A DNA stretch of 6,924 nt, taken from NCBI GenBank assembly GCA_027325475.1, contig DAIEFO010000114.1:1-6924 (forward strand), written 5' to 3'. The position numbers and the translations under genes are program-made. Shown here one piece after another: positions 1-5,276 of this stretch (its first letter is position 1; every line of letters starts with the position of its first letter). This stretch comes from Desulfobacteraceae bacterium (GTDB lineage: Bacteria > Desulfobacterota > Desulfobacteria > Desulfobacterales > Desulfatirhabdiaceae). A model generated the notes under the pieces. The model was not told the origin of the DNA, did not search any database, and saw only the letters and a list, made by a program, of their open reading frames with translations.

Positions 1-191
1 GCGCGCCTTGCCTGCGAACTTTTTACAAAGCCGTCCGAAATTCGACTTTTTACGAGGGCACAAGGTTGCCCTTACCACGAATACCGTGATCTTCGCATTC
101 CTTATTCTGACAACAAAATTGTTCGATCGGTTGCATGGTCGCCCTCCAGATAATGGTCTACATGCAACATTTCTCTTTTCTTCTTATATGT
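1..191. other. Intergenic left flank with repeat motifs, no gene seen
   Basis: I see no credible gene here. The stretch is rich in short repeats. ACTTTTTAC occurs at 18-26 and again at 44-52. A hairpin AGGGCA/TGCCCT lies at 55-60 and 67-72. The perfect 8-bp inverted repeat GTTGCATG/CATGCAAC lies at 130-137 and 161-168 and is followed by a pyrimidine-rich run ending at the IS. The long minus-strand reading frame that crosses this region into the IS has no domain I recognise, and it straddles the IS boundary, so I treat it as chance. Confidence 0.6.
41..59 (+). repeat. Left arm of 19-bp imperfect inverted repeat (MITE-like end)
   Basis: TTCGACTTTTTACGAGGGC here matches the reverse complement of 1703-1721 at 17 of 19 positions, including a perfect 12-bp core (41-52 against 1710-1721). 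The two arms enclose the IS. After removing the IS and one ATGT copy they would be the ends of an element of about 222 bp with no coding capacity. An 8-bp direct repeat AAGCCGTC lies near both ends (28-35 and 1720-1727). It does not abut the left arm exactly, so it is only a tentative target duplication. Confidence 0.5.
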
Positions 192-211
192 GAGCCAATT
201 GCAAAACCTCC
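192..211 (+). repeat. IS terminal inverted repeat, left
   Basis: This 20-bp terminal repeat matches the right terminus (1627-1646) except at 195-196, where CC faces GT. It is the end distal to the transposase start. Confidence 0.88.
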
Positions 212-339
212 ATCCCATAGGTCTTGGCACGGCCCAGGGTTGGTATCTCGAACAGAGAGATATCTCAAAACCGGTTGTTGAAGCCCCTCGTGGGCAAATA
301 TTATGGTTATTTTCCTGATTTTGGGCATAGACGTCCTTC

Positions 340-355
340 CGGTGTCCGGACACCG
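340..355. repeat. 16-bp perfect palindrome downstream of the transposase gene
   Basis: CGGTGTCCGGACACCG is perfectly self-complementary. It lies within the IS, about 30 bp past the transposase stop codon. It could be a protein-binding site or part of a 3' structure in the transposase message. No T-run follows on the minus strand, so it is not a canonical intrinsic terminator. Confidence 0.6.
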
Positions 356-384
356 CCCTGAAGCCCGCGACCTTCAGACTAAAA

Positions 385-1476
385 TTAAACCAATAGCCGG
401 AACAGCTGTGTTGCGGTAATGACCAGCATTCCAAACATTAAATGCGCCATCACCTTTTTCGGGCCGCGAACCCGAACGTGTCTCCCTCCATGATTGTCTT
501 TCAGCATCGAAAACACCCGTTCCACCGAGGTTCTTTGGTTATACCGGGCATCCTGTGCTGAGTCCATCAGTACCTTTTCACCTGAACGCGGGTTGGAGTC
601 AATCAGAGGAACATGTCCCAGGCCCCGAGCATACCGATGGATCGCTTCAGCGTCGTAAGCCGCATCCATCAAATCGTACAGATTGATCACGCGACCGGCC
701 GTCATTTGCGCCAGAGGAATCGCCACCTGGGAATCATGTACGGATGCCGAAGTCAAGATGAGACTGACCGGGATTTCCCCATCAACAACGTCCGCGTGCA
801 GCTTGTAACCGATCCAGCTTTCGCAATGGCCCTTGCTGTTTTTCTTGGTCCCGACATTACATGCCTGCGGCAAATCCGCGAGGTTGGCTTCCATACTGCG
901 ATCCGGCTGCAATTCCAGACGCTTGGATTCCATGGGGGGCGGTTCTTCGCCCTTCTTTCTTCGTCCGCGCTTGCCCTTGGGCCTCAGTGCCTTGGGCCCC
1001 TTTCTCACAGGCTTCTCCCGTGCCTCGATTGCCGTCGCGTCCCGGCTGACATGCCCGGCGATCTTGCCGCCATAATTCTCAACAATCATGGCGCGATGAA
1101 TTTCGATCAAAACCCCGCTTTCCGAGAACTGATCAAAAGCGCGGGAAAACGTGGACAGCGACGGAATTTCCCAGACCATTTCCCAGCCGCACAACCGTCT
1201 AAGATTCTTGCATGACTTTAGATGTTCCACCAGAATCTCCGTGGTTGTAAAGTCATAGACCGCCTTGGCCACAAACGCTTTTAACAGATCAAGCCGCTCT
1301 TTCGGCTTTCGTCCGTTGCCAATCCAGTTAAACTTCTTCAGGAAAGGATTGGGGTTCATCAGCTCAATGACGGATACAAAATGCTTCTGTTTTTCCGTCA
1401 GCGGGTCCAACGCTTCTTCCAGCCAAGGAAAAAGAGTTGATTGTATGGTATTCCAAAGACTGATGAGACCGGGCAT
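385..1476 (-). CDS. IS5-group DDE transposase, intact
   Basis: This 363-residue protein is expected to catalyse cut-and-paste transposition of the surrounding IS through an RNase H-like DDE fold. The catalytic residues I infer are D146 (in SRDATAIE), D271 (in LMDAAYDAEAI) and E319 (in TSVERVFSMLKD). The segment Y312-x2-R315-x3-E319-x6-K326 is the Y(2)R(3)E(6)K signature of the IS4/IS5 superfamily. A lysine- and arginine-rich stretch at about 155-175 lies between the first and second catalytic regions. The N-terminal 100 residues resemble the DUF772-type domain of these transposases. The ATG is supported by AGGAGG five bases upstream (1482-1487). The length is normal for the group and there is no internal stop or frameshift, so it could be active. 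The family is firm; the IS5 against IS1182 subgroup label is uncertain. Confidence 0.92.
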   Translation of the reverse strand: MPGLISLWNTIQSTLFPWLEEALDPLTEKQKHFVSVIELMNPNPFLKKFNWIGNGRKPKERLDLLKAFVAKAVYDFTTTEILVEHLKSCKNLRRLCGWEMVWEIPSLSTFSRAFDQFSESGVLIEIHRAMIVENYGGKIAGHVSRDATAIEAREKPVRKGPKALRPKGKRGRRKKGEEPPPMESKRLELQPDRSMEANLADLPQACNVGTKKNSKGHCESWIGYKLHADVVDGEIPVSLILTSASVHDSQVAIPLAQMTAGRVINLYDLMDAAYDAEAIHRYARGLGHVPLIDSNPRSGEKVLMDSAQDARYNQRTSVERVFSMLKDNHGGRHVRVRGPKKVMAHLMFGMLVITATQLFRLLV

Positions 1477-1481
1477 ATTTT

Positions 1482-1487
1482 CCTCCT
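1482..1487 (-). promoter_or_regulatory. Ribosome binding site of the transposase
   Basis: AGGAGG on the minus strand lies five bases before the ATG at 1476 and fixes that start codon. Confidence 0.8.
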
Positions 1488-1525
1488 GCTTGTTAAGGTT
1501 GAATCATGGAATAAGCATGAAAAGG

Positions 1526-1554
1526 AAAATAGCATTTTTTAACTATTATATCAA
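1526..1554 (-). promoter_or_regulatory. Possible sigma70 promoter for the transposase
   Basis: On the minus strand TTGATA (1554-1549) is separated by 17 bases from TATTTT (1531-1526). These match five of six and four of six consensus bases. The predicted start lies about 40 bases before the transposase ATG and inside the IS. The surroundings are very AT-rich, so chance matches are likely. Confidence 0.35.
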
Positions 1555-1626
1555 TATATTATATTGCTTATTGTCCGCTTTTTCGCCCCGTTTTTGCCCG
1601 GCCTCAACAAAAAAACAGGATGATCC

Positions 1627-1646
1627 GGAGGTTTTGCAATTACCTC
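1627..1646 (-). repeat. IS terminal inverted repeat, right
   Basis: This is the transposase-proximal terminus. Its inner 15 bp (GGAGGTTTTGCAATT on the plus strand) are an exact inverted copy of 197-211, and its outermost GAG is also conserved. Confidence 0.88.
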
Positions 1647-1702
1647 ATGTCAATATCTTTTGCTGTGCTTTATGCCAATTTCAGACACCACCAAAACTTT
1701 AC

Positions 1703-1721
1703 GCTCTCATAAAAAGTCGAA
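1703..1721 (-). repeat. Right arm of 19-bp imperfect inverted repeat (MITE-like end)
   Basis: This is the partner of 41-59. Read on the minus strand it begins TTCGACTTTTTATGAG, differing from the left arm at two positions over 19. Just outside it lies a run of eight or more T (from 1729). The arrangement suggests an older small repeat element that was later split by the IS at 192-1646. Confidence 0.5.
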
Positions 1722-1931
1722 GCCGTCATTTTTTTTCTTGCAAGGGTATTTCAATAAAGCCATAAAGAGCTTCTGGAGATGAAGTGTTGGGCGATACATT
1801 AACGGGGGTAATCGAATGGCAGTGAAACGCGAAGGGAAAGGTGAATCAGAATACCTGTCGAAGCGGTTCTCAATGCCATAAATGCTGTCCTGGCAACAAG
1901 TGAGAATTCATATACTGTGCCTTTTAGCACC

Positions 1932-1935
1932 GGAG
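1932..1935 (+). promoter_or_regulatory. Ribosome binding site deciding the methyltransferase start
   Basis: GGAG followed by eight bases and ATG (1944) favours this start over the upstream in-frame GTG at 1917. Confidence 0.6.
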
Positions 1936-1943
1936 AAACAGAA

Positions 1944-2726
1944 ATGAACAAAATTAACCACCAGCGATTTACAGGCTTTGCCACCCTGTACAATTCATCC
2001 CGCCCCAAACCGCCACAAAAGATTGTTGATATCATTCTCGGATACCGCAGCGGCGAACGGATCAACAGAATCGTTGATATGGGGTCGGGAACAGGGCTAT
2101 CAACAGCTATCTGGGAAGAAGCGGCAGATGAGATCATCGGTATCGAACCCACACCAGATATGCGTCATCTGGCGCAAGAACGATTTGCAAACATTACGTT
2201 TCTTGATAAAAGCAGTTATGCAACTGACCTTGAGACATCATCCGTTGATGTCGTCACTTGCTCTCAATCCTTCCACTGGATGGAGCCGGGTGCCACAATT
2301 AAGGAAGCTGCACGAATCTTAAAACCCGGTGGTATATTTGCTGTGTATGACTGCAACTGGCCGGTTGTCTGGAACTGGAATGCCGAAAGAGCCTACGAAG
2401 CACTGTTTGTTGAAGTAAAAAACCTGATCGAAAACTTCCCGGATTTGCGTGAATCTGAATCGAAGTTTCCCAAAGAAAACCATCTGACAAACCTGAGAAC
2501 ATCTGGTCAATTTAGATATACCCGGCAGGTTTTGTTTGATAATATTGAACCCTGCAATGCGGAACGATTCGTAAATATTGCTCTGTCTCAGGGCAAAATC
2601 CAAAACCTTATCAAGAAATCAGTGACGGAGATTGAGCCACCGCTTCAACAGTTTGCCGAAATCTGCAAATCCATTACAAACCCTGTGATGCGGGTGTGCT
2701 ATGTGATGAATATCGGAATCCGATAA
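1944..2726 (+). CDS. Class I SAM-dependent methyltransferase (Methyltransf_11 type)
   Basis: This 260-residue cytosolic protein is predicted to transfer a methyl group from S-adenosylmethionine; the acceptor cannot be told from sequence. Motif I, VDMGSGTG, is at residues 44-51. The acidic residue that should hold the SAM ribose is E68 in IIGIEP. VDVVTCSQSFHWM (101-113) corresponds to motif post-II/IV, and ILKPGG (125-130) is the typical loop after it. The SQSFHWM form occurs in a common group of small, poorly characterised methyltransferases. The ATG at 1944 is preferred because GGAG (1932-1935) lies eight bases before it. A GTG nine codons earlier is in frame but has no such site. The fold is complete and undamaged. 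Neighbours are mobile-element debris, so context gives no substrate clue. Confidence 0.88.
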   Translation: MNKINHQRFTGFATLYNSSRPKPPQKIVDIILGYRSGERINRIVDMGSGTGLSTAIWEEAADEIIGIEPTPDMRHLAQERFANITFLDKSSYATDLETSSVDVVTCSQSFHWMEPGATIKEAARILKPGGIFAVYDCNWPVVWNWNAERAYEALFVEVKNLIENFPDLRESESKFPKENHLTNLRTSGQFRYTRQVLFDNIEPCNAERFVNIALSQGKIQNLIKKSVTEIEPPLQQFAEICKSITNPVMRVCYVMNIGIR

Positions 2727-2925
2727 CTTGAGGGGATATTGCCCCGTTATGGAGACTTCACTGTGACCTTTGCCAGCCTCATAGATACTGAGAAAAAGGG
2801 CAGCCATGTGATTTCACCGGCGTGGCGACCAGACGGGGTGTACTTCCGGTGAGAATTGATACCAGTTTTTCCGATGAGAAAAGGCGCCAAATTCCCCCCG
2901 CTTTTGATTCATCCTTTTTGTTTCC

Positions 2926-2950
2926 AATTTGCGGTAGCAAATTCCTTTTT
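2926..2950 (+). terminator. Possible weak intrinsic terminator
   Basis: AATTTGC and GCAAATT (2926-2932, 2937-2943) form a perfect 7-bp stem with loop GGTA, followed by CC and a T-run (2946-2950). The stem is AT-rich and lies about 200 bp past the methyltransferase stop, so termination efficiency is doubtful. Confidence 0.3.
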
Positions 2951-3020
2951 CTTCCCTGATTTCCCATACCCTGCAAATTTCTTTACTTTCTTTGTTCTTC
3001 CGATATGGTTTCTCCACCAA

Positions 3021-3029
3021 AGGGAGGAG
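3021..3029 (+). promoter_or_regulatory. Strong ribosome binding site of the zinc-finger ORF
   Basis: AGGGAGGAG lies five bases before the ATG at 3035. It supports this start over an upstream in-frame ATG at 3005 and shows that the 5' end of the gene is authentic. Confidence 0.7.
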
Positions 3030-3034
3030 AGGCC

Positions 3035-3265
3035 ATGGAGACCATCCGATGCAAATGCTGCGGCAAAATCATCCCGTCCAATCCCTGCGTAAAGCATCAA
3101 TTATACTGTTCAGAGCCTGAATGCCAGCGGGAAAGAAAACGCCTTTGGCAGAAACATAAACTCAAAACCGATCCGGACTACCATGCCAATCAGATGGATT
3201 GCCAACAACGCCGGAAAGAAAAACATCCAGATTATTGGCGCAACTGGCGACAAACTCACAGACAG
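3035..3265 (+). pseudogene. 5' part of a zinc-finger 'HPDYW' protein gene, truncated
   Basis: The first 76 residues look like a genuine small cysteine-rich protein. C6-x2-C9 and C25-x4-C30 are likely zinc ligands, followed by a basic segment and two repeats of the type DPDYxxNQ / HPDYWRNWR (residues 46-71). I associate this sequence type with short proteins encoded near transposase genes in Deltaproteobacteria, from memory of the family. From about 3263 the frame continues as meaningless sequence to a stop at 3601, while the next frame begins to match an IstB-like ATPase. That indicates a deletion joining two genes out of frame. A translated product would be 188 residues with an unrelated C-terminal tail. 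Its role is unknown; a DNA- or RNA-binding accessory of a mobile element is plausible. Confidence 0.6.
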
Positions 3266-3266
3266 A

Positions 3267-3413
3267 AAAACCTTCCTGGCCAAATGCATCGGCGTTGCCG
3301 CCGGCAATGCCAACAAAAAGGTTCTCTTTATCAGCGACATGGACATGATCAATCAGCTTATCGCCGCGGATGTCGATCACAACCTGGTCAAAAAACTCTA
3401 TATATATACATCA
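3267..3413 (+). pseudogene. Internal fragment of an istB-like (IS21) helper ATPase gene
   Basis: Translation from 3267 gives about 49 residues beginning KTFLAKCIGVA, passing through VLFISDMDMINQLI and ending near KKLYIYTS. This resembles the part of IstB-type AAA+ helper ATPases that runs from the K-T of Walker A to just before Walker B. The Walker A glycines are not encoded upstream, because that DNA codes for the zinc-finger protein in another frame. After about 3413 the expected Walker B (hydrophobic-DE) is absent and the frame ends at 3440. The fragment therefore lacks both ends and cannot be functional. It is the remnant of an IS21-type transposition module that lost istA and most of istB. 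Confidence 0.55.
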
Positions 3414-3447
3414 ATAGATCACGATCACATAAAACGATAATCACTAA

Positions 3448-3478
3448 CGCTGCAGGCGCGTTTTTCTCTCCTGCAGCG
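3448..3478. repeat. 9-bp perfect inverted repeat (stem-loop)
   Basis: CGCTGCAGG (3448-3456) and CCTGCAGCG (3470-3478) form a perfect 9-bp stem with a 13-base loop. No T-run follows on either strand, so it is not a canonical terminator. It lies between the istB remnant and the 3' end of the oppositely oriented porin fragment, where it might be an element end or a bidirectional transcript structure. Confidence 0.55.
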
Positions 3479-3492
3479 CTTACCCCTCCTGT

Positions 3493-3713
3493 TTACCTCA
3501 TTTTCCAGGCAACAACGCACCCCTGCGCCCATAACCCGTCTGCAAACCGGAATTTTTGGCTACTTTTCTCGCTGGAAGTAACACCATTCACTTCAAGCTG
3601 ATAATTTCCCTTCCCATGCGTACCCGCATCGTCCGTGATAAGCGGATGAGCCGCCCAGGCTGCTGCTGGTGAACCAGAATCCCAACAAATAAAAACTTCC
3701 TGACAAATCTCAT
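3493..3713 (-). pseudogene. 5' remnant of an exported porin-like gene, frameshifted
   Basis: On the minus strand the ATG at 3713 is preceded by GAGGG (3722-3726) and opens a signal peptide, MRFVRKFLFVGILV. Around 3670-3678 the frame must shift by one base, after which SPAAAWA provides a cleavage site and the mature part reads AHPLITDDAGTHGKGNYQLE. That HPLITDDxGTxGKG start is one I associate with outer-membrane 'transporter' proteins of the Phenol_MetA_deg type (PF13557), from memory. The frame ends at 3493 after about 70 residues, whereas such proteins are normally around 250 or more, so most of the barrel is missing. It lies 94 bp downstream of the MgtE_N/CBS gene in the same direction and may once have been transcribed with that operon. 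Both the frameshift and the truncation mark it as dead. Confidence 0.6.
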
Positions 3714-3807
3714 GAAAACCACCCTCTAATTCCTCGGGCCATATGATTGCTTGATTATCAGTCCAAACTTACCCCGTGTGGTTTGTCATCTGGATCAAAT
3801 ACGCAAA

Positions 3808-5073
3808 TTAATGCTCCAGATTCATGATATCACGGGATGGCACCACCCCATAAATGACATCATTCGCATTGGTCACCGGTAATGCGGAAAATGAATAACG
3901 GGTAAACTTTTCTTCCGCATCGCTGATGGAATCACCTGTATCCAAACTGATAACCTGAGTACTCATAATATCAGAAAGTGGGGTTCTGGGTTCAGCCATG
4001 AGCAGCTCAGCCAGGCTGACAACCCCCATCAGCCGACTGTCCGTGTCTGCCACATAAAGATAGTCCACCACATCAGCGTCCGCTGCCAGACGGCGAAAAT
4101 CGGCAATCACCACAGCGGCAGGCACTTCAGGCGTCAGGCAGATATAGTGACTGGTGACCAGATCGCTGATGGTGTGATCCTGTTTTTCCATAATGGTCTC
4201 GATCTTTTCCGCATCCGTGGGGTTCATAAGATCAAGGATTTCTTCCGCATCGGGTGTCGGCAGTACCGACAGAACATCCGCAGCCTGAGCCGGAGTCATG
4301 TCCCCTACCAGTTCGGCATTGCGTTCCTTTGTCAGGGACGAAATTATAGTGCGCTGAACCCGCGGTTCGACTTCTTCCAGAGTGTCGGATGCATGCTCGG
4401 TATCAAGTTCCTTGAAGATGGCTATCCTCTGTTCTTCCGGAAGCTCTTCCAGAATGTCCGCCATATCCACGGGATGGATTTCCGGCAATGTTTCTTTGAG
4501 GATGTTCAGTTTTACGTTGCCCTTGAAACTTCCCATCTTTTCCGGAAGCCGCTGAACATAGCTCCAGGAGATCGTTTCTTTTTTAAATACTTCCGCCAGA
4601 TGATAGATGAATTCGGCAACATAGCGCAGTCCTAACCGTTTGATCAGGCCGTATCTGCTGAAATCCACATCGGTAACATACATGCGACGGCCCCGCAGCA
4701 GCAGTTTCACATCATATACAATGTCGATATCATTATCATCCAGATCAATGACTTTTTTATCCAGGATGTGGTCTTTCAACAGGACTTGATTTTCTTCCGG
4801 CTCTCCTTCGTAGCTTTCAATTGATTCAATATCGACAATGATGGTATCCCGTCCGAAACGGGATACCCGGCTTATGGGAATCATAAGGGATTTATGGCCG
4901 AAGGAACGGCTTACGGTTATATAGATCACTTCAGGCAGTTTTTCGTGTTCAATGATAATCAGATCGTCCAGTTTTCCGATTTTTTTATTGTTCAAACGTA
5001 CCGGATTTCCAATCAGATCGCTGAGATAAAATACTGTGTCCGTGTCAGAGCTTTTTTTAATGATGCTGTTCAT
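3808..5073 (-). CDS. PRC-barrel, MgtE_N and paired-CBS protein without a channel
   Basis: This 421-residue soluble protein has a composite architecture. A PRC-barrel-like region at about 16-85 includes LIGNPVRLNNKKIGKLDDL. A second, weaker one lies at about 97-145 (LDKKVIDLDDNDIDIVYDVK). An MgtE intracellular N domain of helical repeats follows at about 195-300 (HPVDMADILEELPEEQR, LTPAQAADVLSVLPTPDAEEIL-like). Two CBS domains lie at about 305-360 and 364-421 and should bind an adenine nucleotide or Mg2+. The MgtE transmembrane pore is absent and there are no hydrophobic spans. The usual MgtE TAGG motif before the CBS pair is degenerate (HTISDLVT). It follows the 57-residue gene by 13 bases, with its own GGGAG site (5081-5085) in that gap. 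As the partner gene of an NRAMP-like transporter, it is probably a sensor or gate for it; that role is inferred from context. Confidence 0.85.
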   Translation of the reverse strand: MNSIIKKSSDTDTVFYLSDLIGNPVRLNNKKIGKLDDLIIIEHEKLPEVIYITVSRSFGHKSLMIPISRVSRFGRDTIIVDIESIESYEGEPEENQVLLKDHILDKKVIDLDDNDIDIVYDVKLLLRGRRMYVTDVDFSRYGLIKRLGLRYVAEFIYHLAEVFKKETISWSYVQRLPEKMGSFKGNVKLNILKETLPEIHPVDMADILEELPEEQRIAIFKELDTEHASDTLEEVEPRVQRTIISSLTKERNAELVGDMTPAQAADVLSVLPTPDAEEILDLMNPTDAEKIETIMEKQDHTISDLVTSHYICLTPEVPAAVVIADFRRLAADADVVDYLYVADTDSRLMGVVSLAELLMAEPRTPLSDIMSTQVISLDTGDSISDAEEKFTRYSFSALPVTNANDVIYGVVPSRDIMNLEH

Positions 5074-5086
5074 GGCGATTCTCCCA

Positions 5087-5260
5087 TCAGATCACAGTTA
5101 TAAATTTATAGAGAAGCAGGCCTACCAGAAAGATGAGATAGAACCTGAGCATTAACAGCGAAAATTTCACCCATTTGGACATTTCTACGTTGGGAGTCGC
5201 ATATTTCGCATTGATCTCGCGTACCTTGGCATAATGATGACTGAAAAAGCTTCTGAGCAT
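5087..5260 (-). CDS. 57-residue single-span membrane protein, unknown function
   Basis: This small gene lies between the transporter and the MgtE_N/CBS gene. It starts with ATG at 5260 behind a GAGGTGAG-type ribosome site located in the 16-base gap after the transporter stop, and ends with TGA at 5087-5089, 13 bases before the next ATG. The N-terminal 30 residues are polar and basic (MLRSFFSHHYAKVREINAKY). Residues about 31-55 form one hydrophobic helix (KFSLLMLRFYLIFLVGLLLY), giving a likely N-in anchored peptide. I recognise no family. Its good signals and exact fit in the operon argue that it is real. It may be a small subunit or adaptor of the transporter, tethering the soluble CBS partner; this is inference. 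Confidence 0.75.
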   Translation of the reverse strand: MLRSFFSHHYAKVREINAKYATPNVEMSKWVKFSLLMLRFYLIFLVGLLLYKFITVI

Positions 5261-5276
5261 GACTCACCTCACAAAA

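Larger units (their letters stand above)
192..1646 (-). mobile_element. Complete IS5-group insertion sequence, 1455 bp
   Basis: The left end GAGCCAATTGCAAAACCTCC (192-211) and the reverse complement of the right end (1627-1646) agree at 18 of 20 positions, with a perfect inner 15 bp. Directly outside, ATGT occurs at 188-191 and 1647-1650, a 4-bp target duplication. The element carries one intact transposase gene on the minus strand, with about 170 bp upstream and about 190 bp downstream inside the ends. Intact ends, an intact duplication and an open gene all suggest a fairly recent, potentially active copy. A 4-bp duplication and ends starting GAG are compatible with the broad IS5 family; the exact subgroup cannot be assigned by eye. 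Confidence 0.9.
1647..1943. other. Gap between the IS and the methyltransferase gene, no gene seen
   Basis: This stretch holds the right ATGT target duplication (1647-1650), the right arm of the MITE-like repeat and a T-run near 1728-1737. I recognise no protein in any frame. A good -10 match TATACT lies at 1911-1916, but the only upstream partner I see (CTGGCA, 1890-1895) is 15 bases away, so a promoter for the methyltransferase is possible but weakly supported. Confidence 0.5.
2727..3034. other. Intergenic region with possible IS21-like end sequences
   Basis: No gene is visible. The stretch contains the 7-bp inverted repeat TCACCGG/CCGGTGA (2814-2820 and 2846-2852), followed by GAATTGATACC. 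Since remnants of an istB-like gene lie downstream, this may be the outer end of the same decayed element, but that is inference. A second hairpin lies at 2926-2943. The final part is pyrimidine-rich and leads into the strong ribosome binding site of the zinc-finger ORF. Confidence 0.45.

Noticed and set aside
102..434. A 110-residue minus-strand open frame across the left IS boundary
   Set aside because: It spans the IS end and overlaps the transposase 3' end, and it has no recognisable domain. The IS boundary is well supported, so this is a chance frame.
613..1215. A 200-residue plus-strand open frame
   Set aside because: It lies entirely antisense to the transposase gene and shows no family features; its length reflects the GC-rich composition of the opposite strand.
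1799..2152. A 117-residue minus-strand open frame
   Set aside because: It is mostly antisense to the methyltransferase and has no domain or clear start signal.
3183..3272. The apparent Walker A region NIQIIGATGDKLTDRKT preceding the IstB fragment
   Set aside because: The same bases encode the conserved HPDYWRNWR segment of the zinc-finger protein in another frame, so the P-loop likeness before about 3267 is probably coincidental.
3263..3601. C-terminal half of the long plus-strand frame from 3035 as a genuine protein tail
   Set aside because: The translation is low-complexity and unlike the family; the IstB match in the adjacent frame shows this is out-of-frame sequence.
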